From contig JADKJL010000012.1 in assembly GCA_016721015.1 (NCBI GenBank), positions 124,001 to 188,000 of the forward strand: a stretch of DNA of 64,000 nucleotides. The letters are read 5' to 3'. A program made the position numbers and the translations under genes. The notes beneath the pieces were generated by a model. It was given only the letters and a program-made list of their open reading frames with translations, was not told the origin of the DNA and ran no database searches. Positions within the stretch are counted from its first letter, which is position 1. The number at the start of each line of letters is the position of its first letter. Shown in pieces: positions 30,973 through 38,949 of this stretch. Origin of the DNA: Lysobacterales bacterium (GTDB lineage: Bacteria; Pseudomonadota; Gammaproteobacteria; Xanthomonadales; Rhodanobacteraceae).

Positions 30973-31035
30973 CAGCGCGCAGGATGCCCGAAGCCGCCGG
31001 TGACGACCAGCGTCTCGAGAGACTGCGGATAAGGA

Positions 31036-31109
31036 TGGAGGCCTGGGTCGGAATCGAACCGGCGTACGCGGCTTTGCAGGCCGCTGCATGACCACTCTGC
31101 CACCAGGCC
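31036..31109 (-). tRNA. tRNA-Cys (anticodon GCA)
   Basis: Acceptor GGCCTGG/CCAGGCC, U73 discriminator typical of tRNA-Cys, anticodon arm GCGGCCTGCAAAGCCGC and encoded CCA. Confidence 0.95.
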
Positions 31110-31141
31110 GGTGGGATGGCGAGCGTGATGCGTCGTCATCG

Positions 31142-31174
31142 GACAAACAAAAACCTCGGTGATTCCGAGGTTTC
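31142..31174 (-). terminator. Intrinsic terminator between tRNA-Gly and tRNA-Cys
   Basis: On the minus strand AACCTCGG and CCGAGGTT form an 8-bp stem with a 5-nt loop, followed by TTTGTTTG. It lies downstream of tRNA-Gly and upstream of tRNA-Cys. Confidence 0.7.
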
Positions 31175-31248
31175 CGAGCCGGCAATACCTGGGTACTGAC
31201 CGGATCTTCACGAAGACGCTGTTGACAGCCGATTCATCGTGCAAAAAC

Positions 31249-31324
31249 TGGAGCGGGAAAGGAGGCTCGAACTCCCGACCTCAACCTTGGCAAGGTTGCG
31301 CTCTACCAACTGAGCTATTCCCGC
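31249..31324 (-). tRNA. tRNA-Gly (anticodon GCC)
   Basis: Acceptor GCGGGAA/TTCCCGC, D arm AGCTCAGTTGGTAGAGC, anticodon arm CAACCTTGCCAAGGTTG and encoded CCA. In many gammaproteobacteria this gene follows pgsA directly; here 2.1 kb of repeats and an insertion sequence separate them. Confidence 0.96.
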
Positions 31325-31434
31325 GTGGGAGGCGCATATTACGGAATGTGCCGGAAGAGTCAACCTGTTTGTTTTTTTCCCGACGTTGGCTGCGGGTGGC
31401 TGGGGTTGGACGGTCGCTGGCCATTCAGCGAAAA

Positions 31435-31907
31435 GCATCGTGGCTGAAGCCACCTCCTACGACGGCGAGGCTCGACGATGCTCTGCTTGGGAAGGCTTGG
31501 AAGAGGGAACCTGCGGCCGGGCTGGACTCTCGCTCGGAATTGAGCAAAAGGCATCGTGGCTGAAGCCACTCCCACGACAGCACGTCGCGGCGCCCCATGC
31601 ATCTCGTGGGAGCGACTTCAGTCGCGATGCCCTTGGCGATCTGCATGAAGGCATCGTGGCTGAAGCCACTTCCTTGACAGTCGACGCCCCAAATCTCACG
31701 GGGGACCGTCTGCGGGCGGGCGAAGCCACACGGCCCTGGGAGCGACTTCAGGCGCGACGCGATTGCGCAATTCGGAAAAGTATGCATCGTGGCTGAAGCC
31801 ACTTCCACGACAGCACGTCGCGACGCCCCATGCATCTCGTGGGAGCGACTTCAGTCGCGATGCCCTTGGCGATCTGCACGAAGGCATCGTGGCTGAAGCC
31901 ACTTCCT
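31435..31907. repeat. Cluster of palindromic repeats, left of the IS110 element
   Basis: Contains a half-copy at 31435-31463, and composite copies at about 31551-31680 and 31784-31907, with the common core GTGGCTGAAGCCAC and the variant GCGACTTCAGTCGC. Blocks of about 235 bp are nearly duplicated. The last copy is cut by the IS110 element after CACTTCCT. No gene is visible from 31325 to 32136. Confidence 0.9.
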
Positions 31908-31921
31908 TGTATGTTGGTTTC

Positions 31922-32100
31922 GCCTGCTCAGTGAAATACTGACTGGTCGTTACCGGGGAAGCCGCCCTTTCCTTGAGGCAGCCTGTCTGACCTCGTTCGT
32001 AGAGTGGCTCCCCGCCCCAGTCGCAGAGCACGAAGAGTGTCCCGGGCCGTTGAGCCAGCGTGACAAGGCTGTGCCGCGATAATGCGGGGTCGGGGAACCG
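31922..32100 (+). ncRNA. Predicted IS110 bridge RNA
   Basis: In IS110-group elements the left non-coding end encodes a bridge RNA with a target-binding and a donor-binding loop. Folding by eye gives: 5' hairpin CAGT-GAAAT-ACTG (31929-31941); target loop closed by GGGGAAGCC (31955-31963) with GGCTCCCC (32006-32013) and capped by GAGG/CCTC (31975-31978 with 31991-31994); donor loop closed by GCAC/GTGC (32028-32031 with 32071-32074). Guides: left target TTCCT (31969-31973) equals the target's top strand up to the core; right target TCGTAG (31997-32002) is complementary to CTACGA; left donor AGAGTGTC (32034-32041) equals the right end of the element; right donor ACAAG (32063-32067) is complementary to CTTGT at its left end. 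RNA ends are estimates. Confidence 0.65.
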
Positions 32101-32136
32101 GGAACGATCCTAACCGACACCCGGAGGAAGTTCATC

Positions 32137-33141
32137 ATGTCCTGTCCCGCTAACACGTTGCTGCTCGCTTTTGATATCGGTGCCAAGCGCCATGCGTATG
32201 CCTGGGAACATCACGATCACCGGGAAACCGGCGAGATCGCCAATGACCTGACACTGCTGCGAGCGTTCCTGGAGCGTTTGATCGCACGCGCCGGATCGGT
32301 TCGCGTGTTGGTGGAAGCCACCGGGATCTACTATCTCGATACAGCCATGCTGGCTCAAGAGCTCGGCGCACAAGTGAGCGTCATCAATCCCAAGGCGGGA
32401 CACAACTTCGCCAAGGCACTGAGCCAGCGCAACAAGACCGATCGTCTGGATGCGGCGATGCTGCTGGAATTTCTCAAGCGCATGCCGTTCACGGCGTGGC
32501 AGGCGCCCCGCAAGGATCTGCTGGAACTGCGCCACTACGGGCGCTACCTGGTTCAACTCACCGATGAAAGCACCACGGCGCGCAATCGCTTGCACGCGCT
32601 GTCCAGTACCCAAGCGGCCCCGGCCTATCTGAAGGCGGATCTCAAGCGTGCTATTGCGTCGCTGGACAAGCGCATTGAACGGATACGTAGCCACGCGCTC
32701 GCGCTCATTCGCGCCGATGCCCCCTTGCTGGCTCGCTTCGAGGCGCTGACCTCCGTTACCGGCGTCGCCGACATCTCTGCTGTCGCCTTGCTCAGTGAAC
32801 TGGTGGTCCTTCCTCCTTCGCTGAGCGCGCGTGCCTGCGTCTGCCACGCCGGCCTGGACCCTCGGGTCTTCGAGTCAGGCACCAGCGTCCACAAGCCGCC
32901 CAGGATCTCCCGACATGGCAACAAATACCTCCGTCGTGCCCTGTTCTATCCCGCCATGGCTGCTGGTCGCCACGACCCGCTCGCCGCCGCATTCAAGAAG
33001 CGTCTTCTCGACAAAGGCAAAAAGAAGATGCAGGCCAATGTCGCCATCATGCGCAAGATGCTGACGGTTGCCTGGGCACTCATGAAAAACCCCGAGCCCT
33101 ATGACGCAACGAAACTCTATTCCGTCGAACAAATAGCTTGA
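32137..33141 (+). CDS. IS110-family transposase (bridge recombinase)
   Basis: A 334-residue DEDD-type recombinase. The N-terminal RuvC-like domain begins LLLAFDIGAKRHAYAW with the first catalytic Asp, continues with VRVLVEATGIYYLD and the NKTDRLDAAMLLEFL motif, and a coiled-coil region follows. The C-terminal Tnp20 domain is visible as LTSVTGVADISAVALLSEL, FESGTSVHKPPRISRHGN with the conserved Ser, and YLRRALFYPAMAA. Both domains are complete, so the protein appears intact. The ATG follows GGAGGAAG. The stop codon overlaps a TTGACA box at the right end. Confidence 0.95.
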   Translation: MSCPANTLLLAFDIGAKRHAYAWEHHDHRETGEIANDLTLLRAFLERLIARAGSVRVLVEATGIYYLDTAMLAQELGAQVSVINPKAGHNFAKALSQRNKTDRLDAAMLLEFLKRMPFTAWQAPRKDLLELRHYGRYLVQLTDESTTARNRLHALSSTQAAPAYLKADLKRAIASLDKRIERIRSHALALIRADAPLLARFEALTSVTGVADISAVALLSELVVLPPSLSARACVCHAGLDPRVFESGTSVHKPPRISRHGNKYLRRALFYPAMAAGRHDPLAAAFKKRLLDKGKKKMQANVAIMRKMLTVAWALMKNPEPYDATKLYSVEQIA

Positions 33142-33143
33142 CA
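33138..33143 (+). promoter_or_regulatory. -35 half of a junction promoter formed on element circularisation
   Basis: TTGACA, overlapping the transposase stop codon. When the ends join with a single CT core, it lies exactly 17 bp before TATGTT (31910-31915) at the left end. Transcription would start close to 31922, the predicted 5' end of the bridge RNA. In the integrated state the halves are 1.2 kb apart. Confidence 0.65.
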
Positions 33144-33158
33144 GCCAACAGAGTGTCT

Positions 33159-33343
33159 ACGACGGCAAGGCTCAACGACGCTCTGCTTGGGAAGGCTTGG
33201 AAGAGGGAACCTGCGGCTGGGGTTGGACTCTCGCTCGGAATTGAGCAAAAGGCATCGTGGCTGAAGCCACTCCCACGACAGCACGTCGCGATGCCCTTGG
33301 CGATCTGCATGAAGGCATCGTGGCTGAAGCCACTTCCTACGAC
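33159..33343. repeat. Palindromic repeat cluster, right of the IS110 element
   Basis: Starts with the severed half ACGACGGCAAGG and continues with copies at about 33251-33343 that closely repeat 31464-31680. The stretch ends 68 bp before the pgsA stop. Confidence 0.88.
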
Positions 33344-33410
33344 TGCACGCCTGGACTCCCGGTTACTCGCGGGAACGTGATGGGTTTTTGCGAGGTATTC
33401 CGGAGGTCGC

Positions 33411-34001
33411 TCAGATCTTGCCGCTGTCGGCATCGCGCATGATCGGCCAGGCGGCGCGGACATAAATGAATGCCGACCAGATCGTCAGCACTGCCGCGAC
33501 GACGAGCAGGCTCTCGCCGATGCGGTACAGGCGCAACTCGGGGAGATCGCGCTGGTGCAGGCAGACCACGATCGCGACGATCTGCATGACGGTCTTGAAC
33601 TTGCCGATCCAGGCAACACCGACCGCCGCGCGCTGGCCAAGCTCGGCCATCCATTCGCGCAGCGCCGAAATGCTGATCTCGCGGCCGACGATGACTGCGC
33701 TGGATACGGCCATCAGCGCGCTCGGGTTCTGCTGCACGATCAGGAACAAGGCGACCGCGACCATGAGCTTGTCGGCCACCGGATCGAGGAAGGCTCCGAA
33801 TGCGGAACTCATGTTGTAGCGGCGCGCGATCCAGCCATCCAGCCAATCGGTGATGGCGGCAGTGATGAAGATGCCGGCGGCTGCCAGATTCGACCAGCTG
33901 CGAGTGGTCGGGAAATACTCGGGCAGGTAAAACACGATCACGATGACCGGCAACAAGGCTATGCGAAACAGCGTGAGCAGGGTCGGAAGGGTCAATTGCA
34001 T
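33411..34001 (-). CDS. pgsA: PgsA, phosphatidylglycerophosphate synthase
   Basis: Makes phosphatidylglycerol phosphate from CDP-diacylglycerol and glycerol-3-phosphate in the inner membrane. The CDP-alcohol phosphotransferase motif is complete: TDWLDGWIARRYN then SAFGAFLDPVADK, with the four metal-binding Asp residues. 196 residues with about five membrane helices. It starts 9 bp after uvrC, the conserved uvrC-pgsA pair. Downstream in related bacteria is the Gly-Cys-Leu tRNA cluster; here repeats and the IS110 element separate them. Confidence 0.93.
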   Translation of the reverse strand: MQLTLPTLLTLFRIALLPVIVIVFYLPEYFPTTRSWSNLAAAGIFITAAITDWLDGWIARRYNMSSAFGAFLDPVADKLMVAVALFLIVQQNPSALMAVSSAVIVGREISISALREWMAELGQRAAVGVAWIGKFKTVMQIVAIVVCLHQRDLPELRLYRIGESLLVVAAVLTIWSAFIYVRAAWPIMRDADSGKI

Positions 34002-34010
34002 GGACGGAGT

Positions 34011-35828
34011 TTACCCATGGAGAGCGGCATAAATGCGTTCGGCAAGCTCACGATTGATTCCGTTGACTTGCATGAGTTCCTCGATACCGGCACGGGTGAC
34101 CCCGGCCAGACCGCCAAACTGGCGCAGCAGCGCGGCCCGACGCTTGGCCCCGATGCCCGCCACTTCCTCCAGACTCGATGCCTCGCGCGCCTTTTCGCGG
34201 CGCCCGCGATGACCGGTGATGGCAAAACGATGCGCTTCATCGCGTACCGACTGGATCAAATGCGAGGCCGGAGATTCCGGTCCCGGCCACAAGCTGCGGC
34301 CGGAATCGCCGAGTATCAAGCTCTCATGCCCGGCCTTGCGCGCCTCGCCCTTGGCCACGCCGACGATCTGCACGCCTTCGATTCCGAGCGTCGCCAGCAC
34401 GTCGATCGCCTGGCGCACCTGCCCCAGCCCGCCATCGATGAGCAGGATGTCAGGCAGCCGCCCTTCGCCGGCCTGGATGCGCTTGTAGCGGCGCTCCAGC
34501 GCCTGGTGCATCGCCGCATAGTCGTCTCCTCCGGTTATTCCGCTGATGTTGAACCGCCGGTACTGGGACTTCTCGGGGCCCTCGGGCCCGAATACCACGC
34601 ACGACGCGACAGTCGCCTCGCCCATCGTGTGACTGATGTCGAAGCACTCGATGCGCTGCGGCAACTCGTCCAGCCCGAGCAGGTCACGCAGGGCCTCAAA
34701 GCGATTGAGCAGGGTCTGGCGGCTGGCCAGGCGCGCCGCCAGCGCGGCAGCCGAGTTGGTCACGGCCATGTCGAGGAAACGTGCGCGATCGCTGCGCACC
34801 GAGGTTTTCAGCTCGACCTTGTGCCCGGCATGTTCACTGAGCGCCTCGGTCAGCACATCGATGCCTTCGGGTGCGTGGCTGAGGATCAACTCGGCCGGAA
34901 CCGGGCGCTCAAGATAATACTGGCCGAGAAACGAGCCGATCACGGCAGTCTCGTCGGCATCCAGGGCAAGCCTCGGGAAAAAATCACGCGAGCCAAGACT
35001 GATGCCCTCGCGAAAGAACATCACGCTGACGCAGGCGATGCCATTGGCGATCGTGCAGGCGAGGATGTCCATGTCACGCCCTGCGCCTTGCACGAAATGA
35101 TTGGCCTGCACCTTCTTCACCGCGGCAATGCGGTCACGCATCAGGGCCGCGCGCTCGAAATCGAGATTCGCGCTGGCCTGTTCCATCTGCACGATCAACT
35201 CGTCGAGCAGGGCGTTGCTCTTGCCTTCGAGGAACATCACCGCGTGGCGCACGCTGGCCTGGTAGTCCTCGATCGAGATCAGGTTCACGCATGGCGCGCT
35301 GCAGCGGCCAATCTGGTATTGCAGGCAGGGCCGTGAACGGTTCTTGAAATAGCTGTCCTCGCAGTTGCGGATACGAAACAGCTTCTGCAGCAGGCTCAGC
35401 GTCTCGCGCACCGAAATCGCGCTGGGATACGGGCCGAAATAGCGGCCGCCACCGGTGCGCGCGCCGCGATGAAAGGCGAGGCGCGGATGATCGCCCGGGG
35501 TCAGGTGGATGTAGGGATAACTCTTGTCGTCACGCAGCAGGATGTTGTAACGCGGGCGCAAGCTCTTGATCAGTTGCGCCTCAAGCAGCAGGGCCTCGGC
35601 CTCGGTGCGCGTCAGGGTGATCTGGATCTGCGTGATCTGGGCAACCATCGCGGCAATGCGAGGCTGCAGACTCGGCTTGAGGAAATAGCTGCCCACCCGC
35701 TTCTTCAAATTGCCGGCCTTGCCGACATAGAGCAGATCACCGGCCGCGCCGAGCATGCGATAAACGCCTGGCGCGCTGCTCAGATTGGCGACAAAGGCCT
35801 TGCCGTCAAATGGAAGATCATCCTGCAT
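34011..35828 (-). CDS. uvrC: UvrC, excinuclease ABC subunit C
   Basis: Dual-incision nuclease of nucleotide excision repair, 605 residues, full length. Domains in order: GIY-YIG nuclease (APGVYRMLGAAGDLLYVGKA, residues 18-37), a Cys-rich region (CLQYQIGRCSAPC), the UVR motif that binds UvrB (ASANLDFERAALMRDRIAAV), the RNase H-like C-terminal nuclease (ECFDISHTMGEATVAS, LLIDGGLGQ) and two helix-hairpin-helix motifs at the end. The start at 35828 fits the family. Confidence 0.97.
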   Translation of the reverse strand: MQDDLPFDGKAFVANLSSAPGVYRMLGAAGDLLYVGKAGNLKKRVGSYFLKPSLQPRIAAMVAQITQIQITLTRTEAEALLLEAQLIKSLRPRYNILLRDDKSYPYIHLTPGDHPRLAFHRGARTGGGRYFGPYPSAISVRETLSLLQKLFRIRNCEDSYFKNRSRPCLQYQIGRCSAPCVNLISIEDYQASVRHAVMFLEGKSNALLDELIVQMEQASANLDFERAALMRDRIAAVKKVQANHFVQGAGRDMDILACTIANGIACVSVMFFREGISLGSRDFFPRLALDADETAVIGSFLGQYYLERPVPAELILSHAPEGIDVLTEALSEHAGHKVELKTSVRSDRARFLDMAVTNSAAALAARLASRQTLLNRFEALRDLLGLDELPQRIECFDISHTMGEATVASCVVFGPEGPEKSQYRRFNISGITGGDDYAAMHQALERRYKRIQAGEGRLPDILLIDGGLGQVRQAIDVLATLGIEGVQIVGVAKGEARKAGHESLILGDSGRSLWPGPESPASHLIQSVRDEAHRFAITGHRGRREKAREASSLEEVAGIGAKRRAALLRQFGGLAGVTRAGIEELMQVNGINRELAERIYAALHG

Positions 35829-35947
35829 GCGCGGGATTGTCGCGTGGAACGCATGAATCCGGAACTGCTGGCAGGCGAATCAGCGTTTCCTCCGTCAAGC
35901 TGCCGCGAAAACACGCGCTTGGCGGGAACCGCTTCGATACCACGAAA

Positions 35948-36058
35948 GCATCGCGGCTGAAGCCGCTCCCACGTTCTTGTCCACGACCGCTCACGAATTT
36001 CGATTGAAGTCGATGTATCCGCTCTCGATTCTGTGGGAGCGGCTTCAGCCGCGATGCT
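35948..36058. repeat. Palindromic repeat pair, inverted
   Basis: GCATCGCGGCTGAAGCCGC at the left and GTGGGAGCGGCTTCAGCCGC at the right, with a 57-nt loop, between uvrC and the NHL gene. 35829-36134 holds nothing else. Confidence 0.9.
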
Positions 36059-36134
36059 GTTTCCCGCAGTGAGCGAATCGCAGCAGCGCTGCCTGCAACA
36101 ACAGCCGGCCTTTCTCGTTGTCGCTAGAAGAAGG

Positions 36135-37559
36135 CTACTCGCCGATCGGCACGCGCTTGCCGACACCGCTGGCCAGGTCGATGCGGACAATCTCGTGGGC
36201 ATTGGTATTGGCAACCCACAGCGCGCCCGCGGCGATCGACAAGCCGCCCGGTTCGAGCAATCGGTAGTTGACGTTGAGCGCACGCACGGCACCGCTCTTG
36301 AGGCTCAGGGCCTTGATCTTGCCGTTGTAGCTGTCGGCGATGAAGGCAATTCCGCGCGGATCCATCGCCACATCGAGCGGATACTGCAGGCGTGCACTGT
36401 CGCGGTTGCCCGATGCGTCGCCGAATTCATAGAGGCCACTGCCAACCAGGGTGGTGACCCGGCCATCGATCAGGCGAACCAGACGAATCGCCGACGAAGC
36501 AGCATCGGCAATGATCAGTTGCAGACCGCTGGTGGTTATTCCGGCAGGCTGGGCAAAGCTGGCTTCGAGCGACAGACCATCCTGCAGGGCAAGCTTGCCG
36601 CTGCCGGCAAAGACATCGACCGTGTCACGCGCCAGATCGAGTTCCCAGATCTGGTTCTGCGCGGTCGAGAGCACATACAGCTTGTCGGCGACCACGGCCA
36701 GATCGGATGGATTGCCGATCGGCGTCTCAGCCGCCGCGGCGTTGTGTGGCCGCAACCGGCCTGCTTCGCCATTGCCGAGCACGGTTTCCATCTCGCCACT
36801 TTGAAGGCGCACGCGGCGCACCGCATGGTTGCCGCGATCAGCGATATAAAGGAATTCGTTGCGCAGGGCGAGCCCCTGCGGATCGGCAAGACCGCACTCT
36901 TCGTTGCGACCATCCCAGTAACCGCGATCGCCGGAGCCGAACTGGCGCACGATGCGACCATCGTGATTGCACTCGAGCACGCGATGATGTCCGCTGTCGG
37001 CGACATACAGACGCGTCTCGGTAGCCAGCAGCTTGCCCGGAAACAGCAACGACTGGCGCGGCTCCGGCCGTGATGCCGGGATGGCCGCCTCATATTCGCG
37101 CAGGTCGCGTTCGGCCGCCTCGTCGAGTAGTTGCGCAATCTGCTCATCGAGATCCTGGCGACGGCCCTCGCCCGGAACAACAGCAGCGACCATGCCTTCG
37201 GCGTCGATCAGAACCACGCTCGGCCAGGCATCGATCTCATAGCGTTGCCACAGATCCATGCCCGGATCGCTGGCCACCGGATGACGGATGCCGAGGCGGT
37301 TGACTGCCTTGAGTACGGCGCTCGCATCGCGCTGGTGCGGAAATTTCGGACAATGGATACCGAAGGTGCTGAGGCCGTCGTTGTATCGACTTTCGAGCCA
37401 GGCGAGGTCGGGAAGCAGGTTCCAGCAATTGACGTTGTCGTAACTGAAGAACCAGAGCAGGACGACGCGACCACGCAGGGCCGACAGCATCGGCGCCTCG
37501 CTCACATTCACCCAATCCAGCGAAGCCGGAAACTCGGGCGCGGCTGATCGTACATCCAT
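36135..37559 (-). CDS. Thioredoxin-like plus NHL-repeat protein (NHLRC2-like)
   Basis: A 474-residue protein. The first 150 residues are a thioredoxin/TlpA-like fold (VVLLWFFSYDNVNCWNLLPD, then WPSVVLIDAEG); the usual CxxC is replaced by NVNCW, leaving one Cys, so a normal disulfide exchange is unlikely. Residues 170-470 form NHL-type beta-propeller blades (LYVADSGHHRVLE, YIADRGNHAVRRV, AFIADSYNGKIKAL). This two-domain order is that of NHLRC2. No signal peptide is seen, so it is probably cytosolic. Role unknown. Its start is followed upstream by the phosphatase-kdsB pair in the same direction. Confidence 0.82.
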   Translation of the reverse strand: MDVRSAAPEFPASLDWVNVSEAPMLSALRGRVVLLWFFSYDNVNCWNLLPDLAWLESRYNDGLSTFGIHCPKFPHQRDASAVLKAVNRLGIRHPVASDPGMDLWQRYEIDAWPSVVLIDAEGMVAAVVPGEGRRQDLDEQIAQLLDEAAERDLREYEAAIPASRPEPRQSLLFPGKLLATETRLYVADSGHHRVLECNHDGRIVRQFGSGDRGYWDGRNEECGLADPQGLALRNEFLYIADRGNHAVRRVRLQSGEMETVLGNGEAGRLRPHNAAAAETPIGNPSDLAVVADKLYVLSTAQNQIWELDLARDTVDVFAGSGKLALQDGLSLEASFAQPAGITTSGLQLIIADAASSAIRLVRLIDGRVTTLVGSGLYEFGDASGNRDSARLQYPLDVAMDPRGIAFIADSYNGKIKALSLKSGAVRALNVNYRLLEPGGLSIAAGALWVANTNAHEIVRIDLASGVGKRVPIGE

Positions 37560-37610
37560 GCTTTCTCCCTCTGGGTTCTTGCCATCACGAAGCGCGGCCC
37601 GTGACCGACC

Positions 37611-38066
37611 TCAGCCGAGCATGCGCCGAACCAGCGCCATGATGCCATCACGGGCGAGATCCAGCGCACGCTGGAAGTCGCCGGCACCCCCATAGTAGGG
37701 GTCGGGCAGTTCGGCAGGTTCGGAAATGCCGACGAACGGCAGGAACAAGGCCACGCGCTCACGCTCACTGGCGGGCGCCTTGGCCAGCAGGGCGCGCAGA
37801 TTGGTGTTGTCCATCACCAGCAAATGGTCAAAGCGCGTGAAATCGGCGCTGCAAACCTGTCGCGCACGATGATCGCTCAGGCGATAACCGTGGGCTTCGG
37901 CGATCGCGATCGAACGCGGATCCGCGCGGGCGCCGATGTGATAGTCCTCGGTACCTGCCGATTCCACCTCGACAGCAAGCCCGGCCCTGGCGAACTCAAC
38001 CCGGGCCACTGCCGCAACCGTCGGCGAGCGGCAGATATTGCCCATGCAGACAAACAGGAGCTTCAC
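37611..38066 (-). CDS. Low-molecular-weight protein tyrosine phosphatase
   Basis: A 151-residue phosphatase. The P-loop FVCMGNICRSP (C-x5-R-S) is at the N-terminus and the general-acid segment ELPDPYYGGAGDF near residue 120. The start is a GTG at 38066 that overlaps the kdsB stop (GTGA), so the two genes are translationally coupled; an upstream ATG would add over 100 residues read through kdsB in the wrong frame. In this order of bacteria the gene commonly follows kdsB. Substrate unknown. Confidence 0.9.
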   Translation of the reverse strand: MKLLFVCMGNICRSPTVAAVARVEFARAGLAVEVESAGTEDYHIGARADPRSIAIAEAHGYRLSDHRARQVCSADFTRFDHLLVMDNTNLRALLAKAPASERERVALFLPFVGISEPAELPDPYYGGAGDFQRALDLARDGIMALVRRMLG

Positions 38067-38842
38067 CGCTTCTCCTGCAAAGCCAGGATCGTTTCGACGC
38101 GGGCGAGATCGGCGGGCGTGTCGACGCCAGCCGGGAACGGCTCGGGCGCCATCGCGACGACGATCGAATGGCCATGCTCGAGCGCGCGCAGTTGTTCGAG
38201 CGACTCGGCCATTTCGAGGGGTGTGCGCGGCAAGGCGGCGAGCGTGCCGAGGAATCCCGCGCGGTAAGCGTAGATGCCGACATGGCGCAGGAATGGCGTA
38301 TCGGTCGGCAAGCTCGCCCGATCCGGGATGAACGCATCGCGCGGCCAGGGAATCGGTGCGCGGCTGAAATAAAGCGCATGGTTCGCCGCATCGCGCACGA
38401 GCTTTACGCAATTCGGATCGAACAATTCCTCGACCGATTGCAGCGGCGTCGCCAGGGTCGCCATCGGACTGACACTGGCGGCCAGGGCCATGGCCACGGC
38501 ACGGATGCCGCTGGCCGGTGCGAGTGGCTCGTCGCCTTGCAAGTTGACCACGATGGTGGCCTTGTCCCAGTTGCGCAATGCCGCCAGCTCGGCAAGCCGA
38601 TCGGTGCCGGAGGCATGATCGGCACGGGTCAGGACAACATCGACGCCACTGCCAGCAAGCGCATCGACGATGCGCTGGTCATCGGTGGCGACGACGACCT
38701 CGCGCGCCCCGGCCTGCAAGGCACGACGTGCCACGTGGACAATCATCGGCGTACCGGCAATCGGCAGCAGCGGTTTCCCGGGCAGTCGGGTCGAACCGAA
38801 GCGGGCCGGAATGGCGACGACGAAATCGATGGCAGAAGTCAT
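38063..38842 (-). CDS. kdsB: KdsB, CMP-KDO synthetase
   Basis: Activates 3-deoxy-manno-octulosonate with CTP for lipid A core synthesis. Signature residues are IPARFGSTRLPGKPL near residue 11, VVNLQGDEPL, FSRAPIPWPRD and HVGIYAYR. Length 259 residues, normal. It is the first gene of a leftward pair with the phosphatase and divergent from the EamA gene. Confidence 0.95.
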   Translation of the reverse strand: MTSAIDFVVAIPARFGSTRLPGKPLLPIAGTPMIVHVARRALQAGAREVVVATDDQRIVDALAGSGVDVVLTRADHASGTDRLAELAALRNWDKATIVVNLQGDEPLAPASGIRAVAMALAASVSPMATLATPLQSVEELFDPNCVKLVRDAANHALYFSRAPIPWPRDAFIPDRASLPTDTPFLRHVGIYAYRAGFLGTLAALPRTPLEMAESLEQLRALEHGHSIVVAMAPEPFPAGVDTPADLARVETILALQEKR

Positions 38843-38949
38843 CCGGCGATTCTGGCTGAACCCAATCGTTCCGGCCAGTCCGCCGGCACCATCCGGCGCG
38901 ACGGGGCGATGTACAATGCGCGCCTTCCCGGTGCCGGCTTTCTCCTGAC

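Larger units (their letters stand above)
31908..33158 (+). mobile_element. IS110-family insertion sequence inserted in a palindromic repeat
   Basis: About 1.25 kb. Boundaries come from comparing the flanks with intact repeat copies: joining the left flank (GCCACTTC, core CT at 31906-31907) to the right flank (ACGACGGC after CT at 33157-33158) restores an uninterrupted repeat. A CT dinucleotide stands at both edges, as for IS621. There is no target duplication and there are no long terminal inverted repeats, only subterminal TGTTGG (31912-31917) and CCAACA (33145-33150). It has a long left non-coding end (229 nt) and a 15-nt right end, the IS110-group layout. Confidence 0.88.

Noticed and set aside
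33555..35336. 593-codon plus-strand frame over pgsA and uvrC
   Set aside because: Antisense shadow; both genes beneath it have full catalytic motifs.
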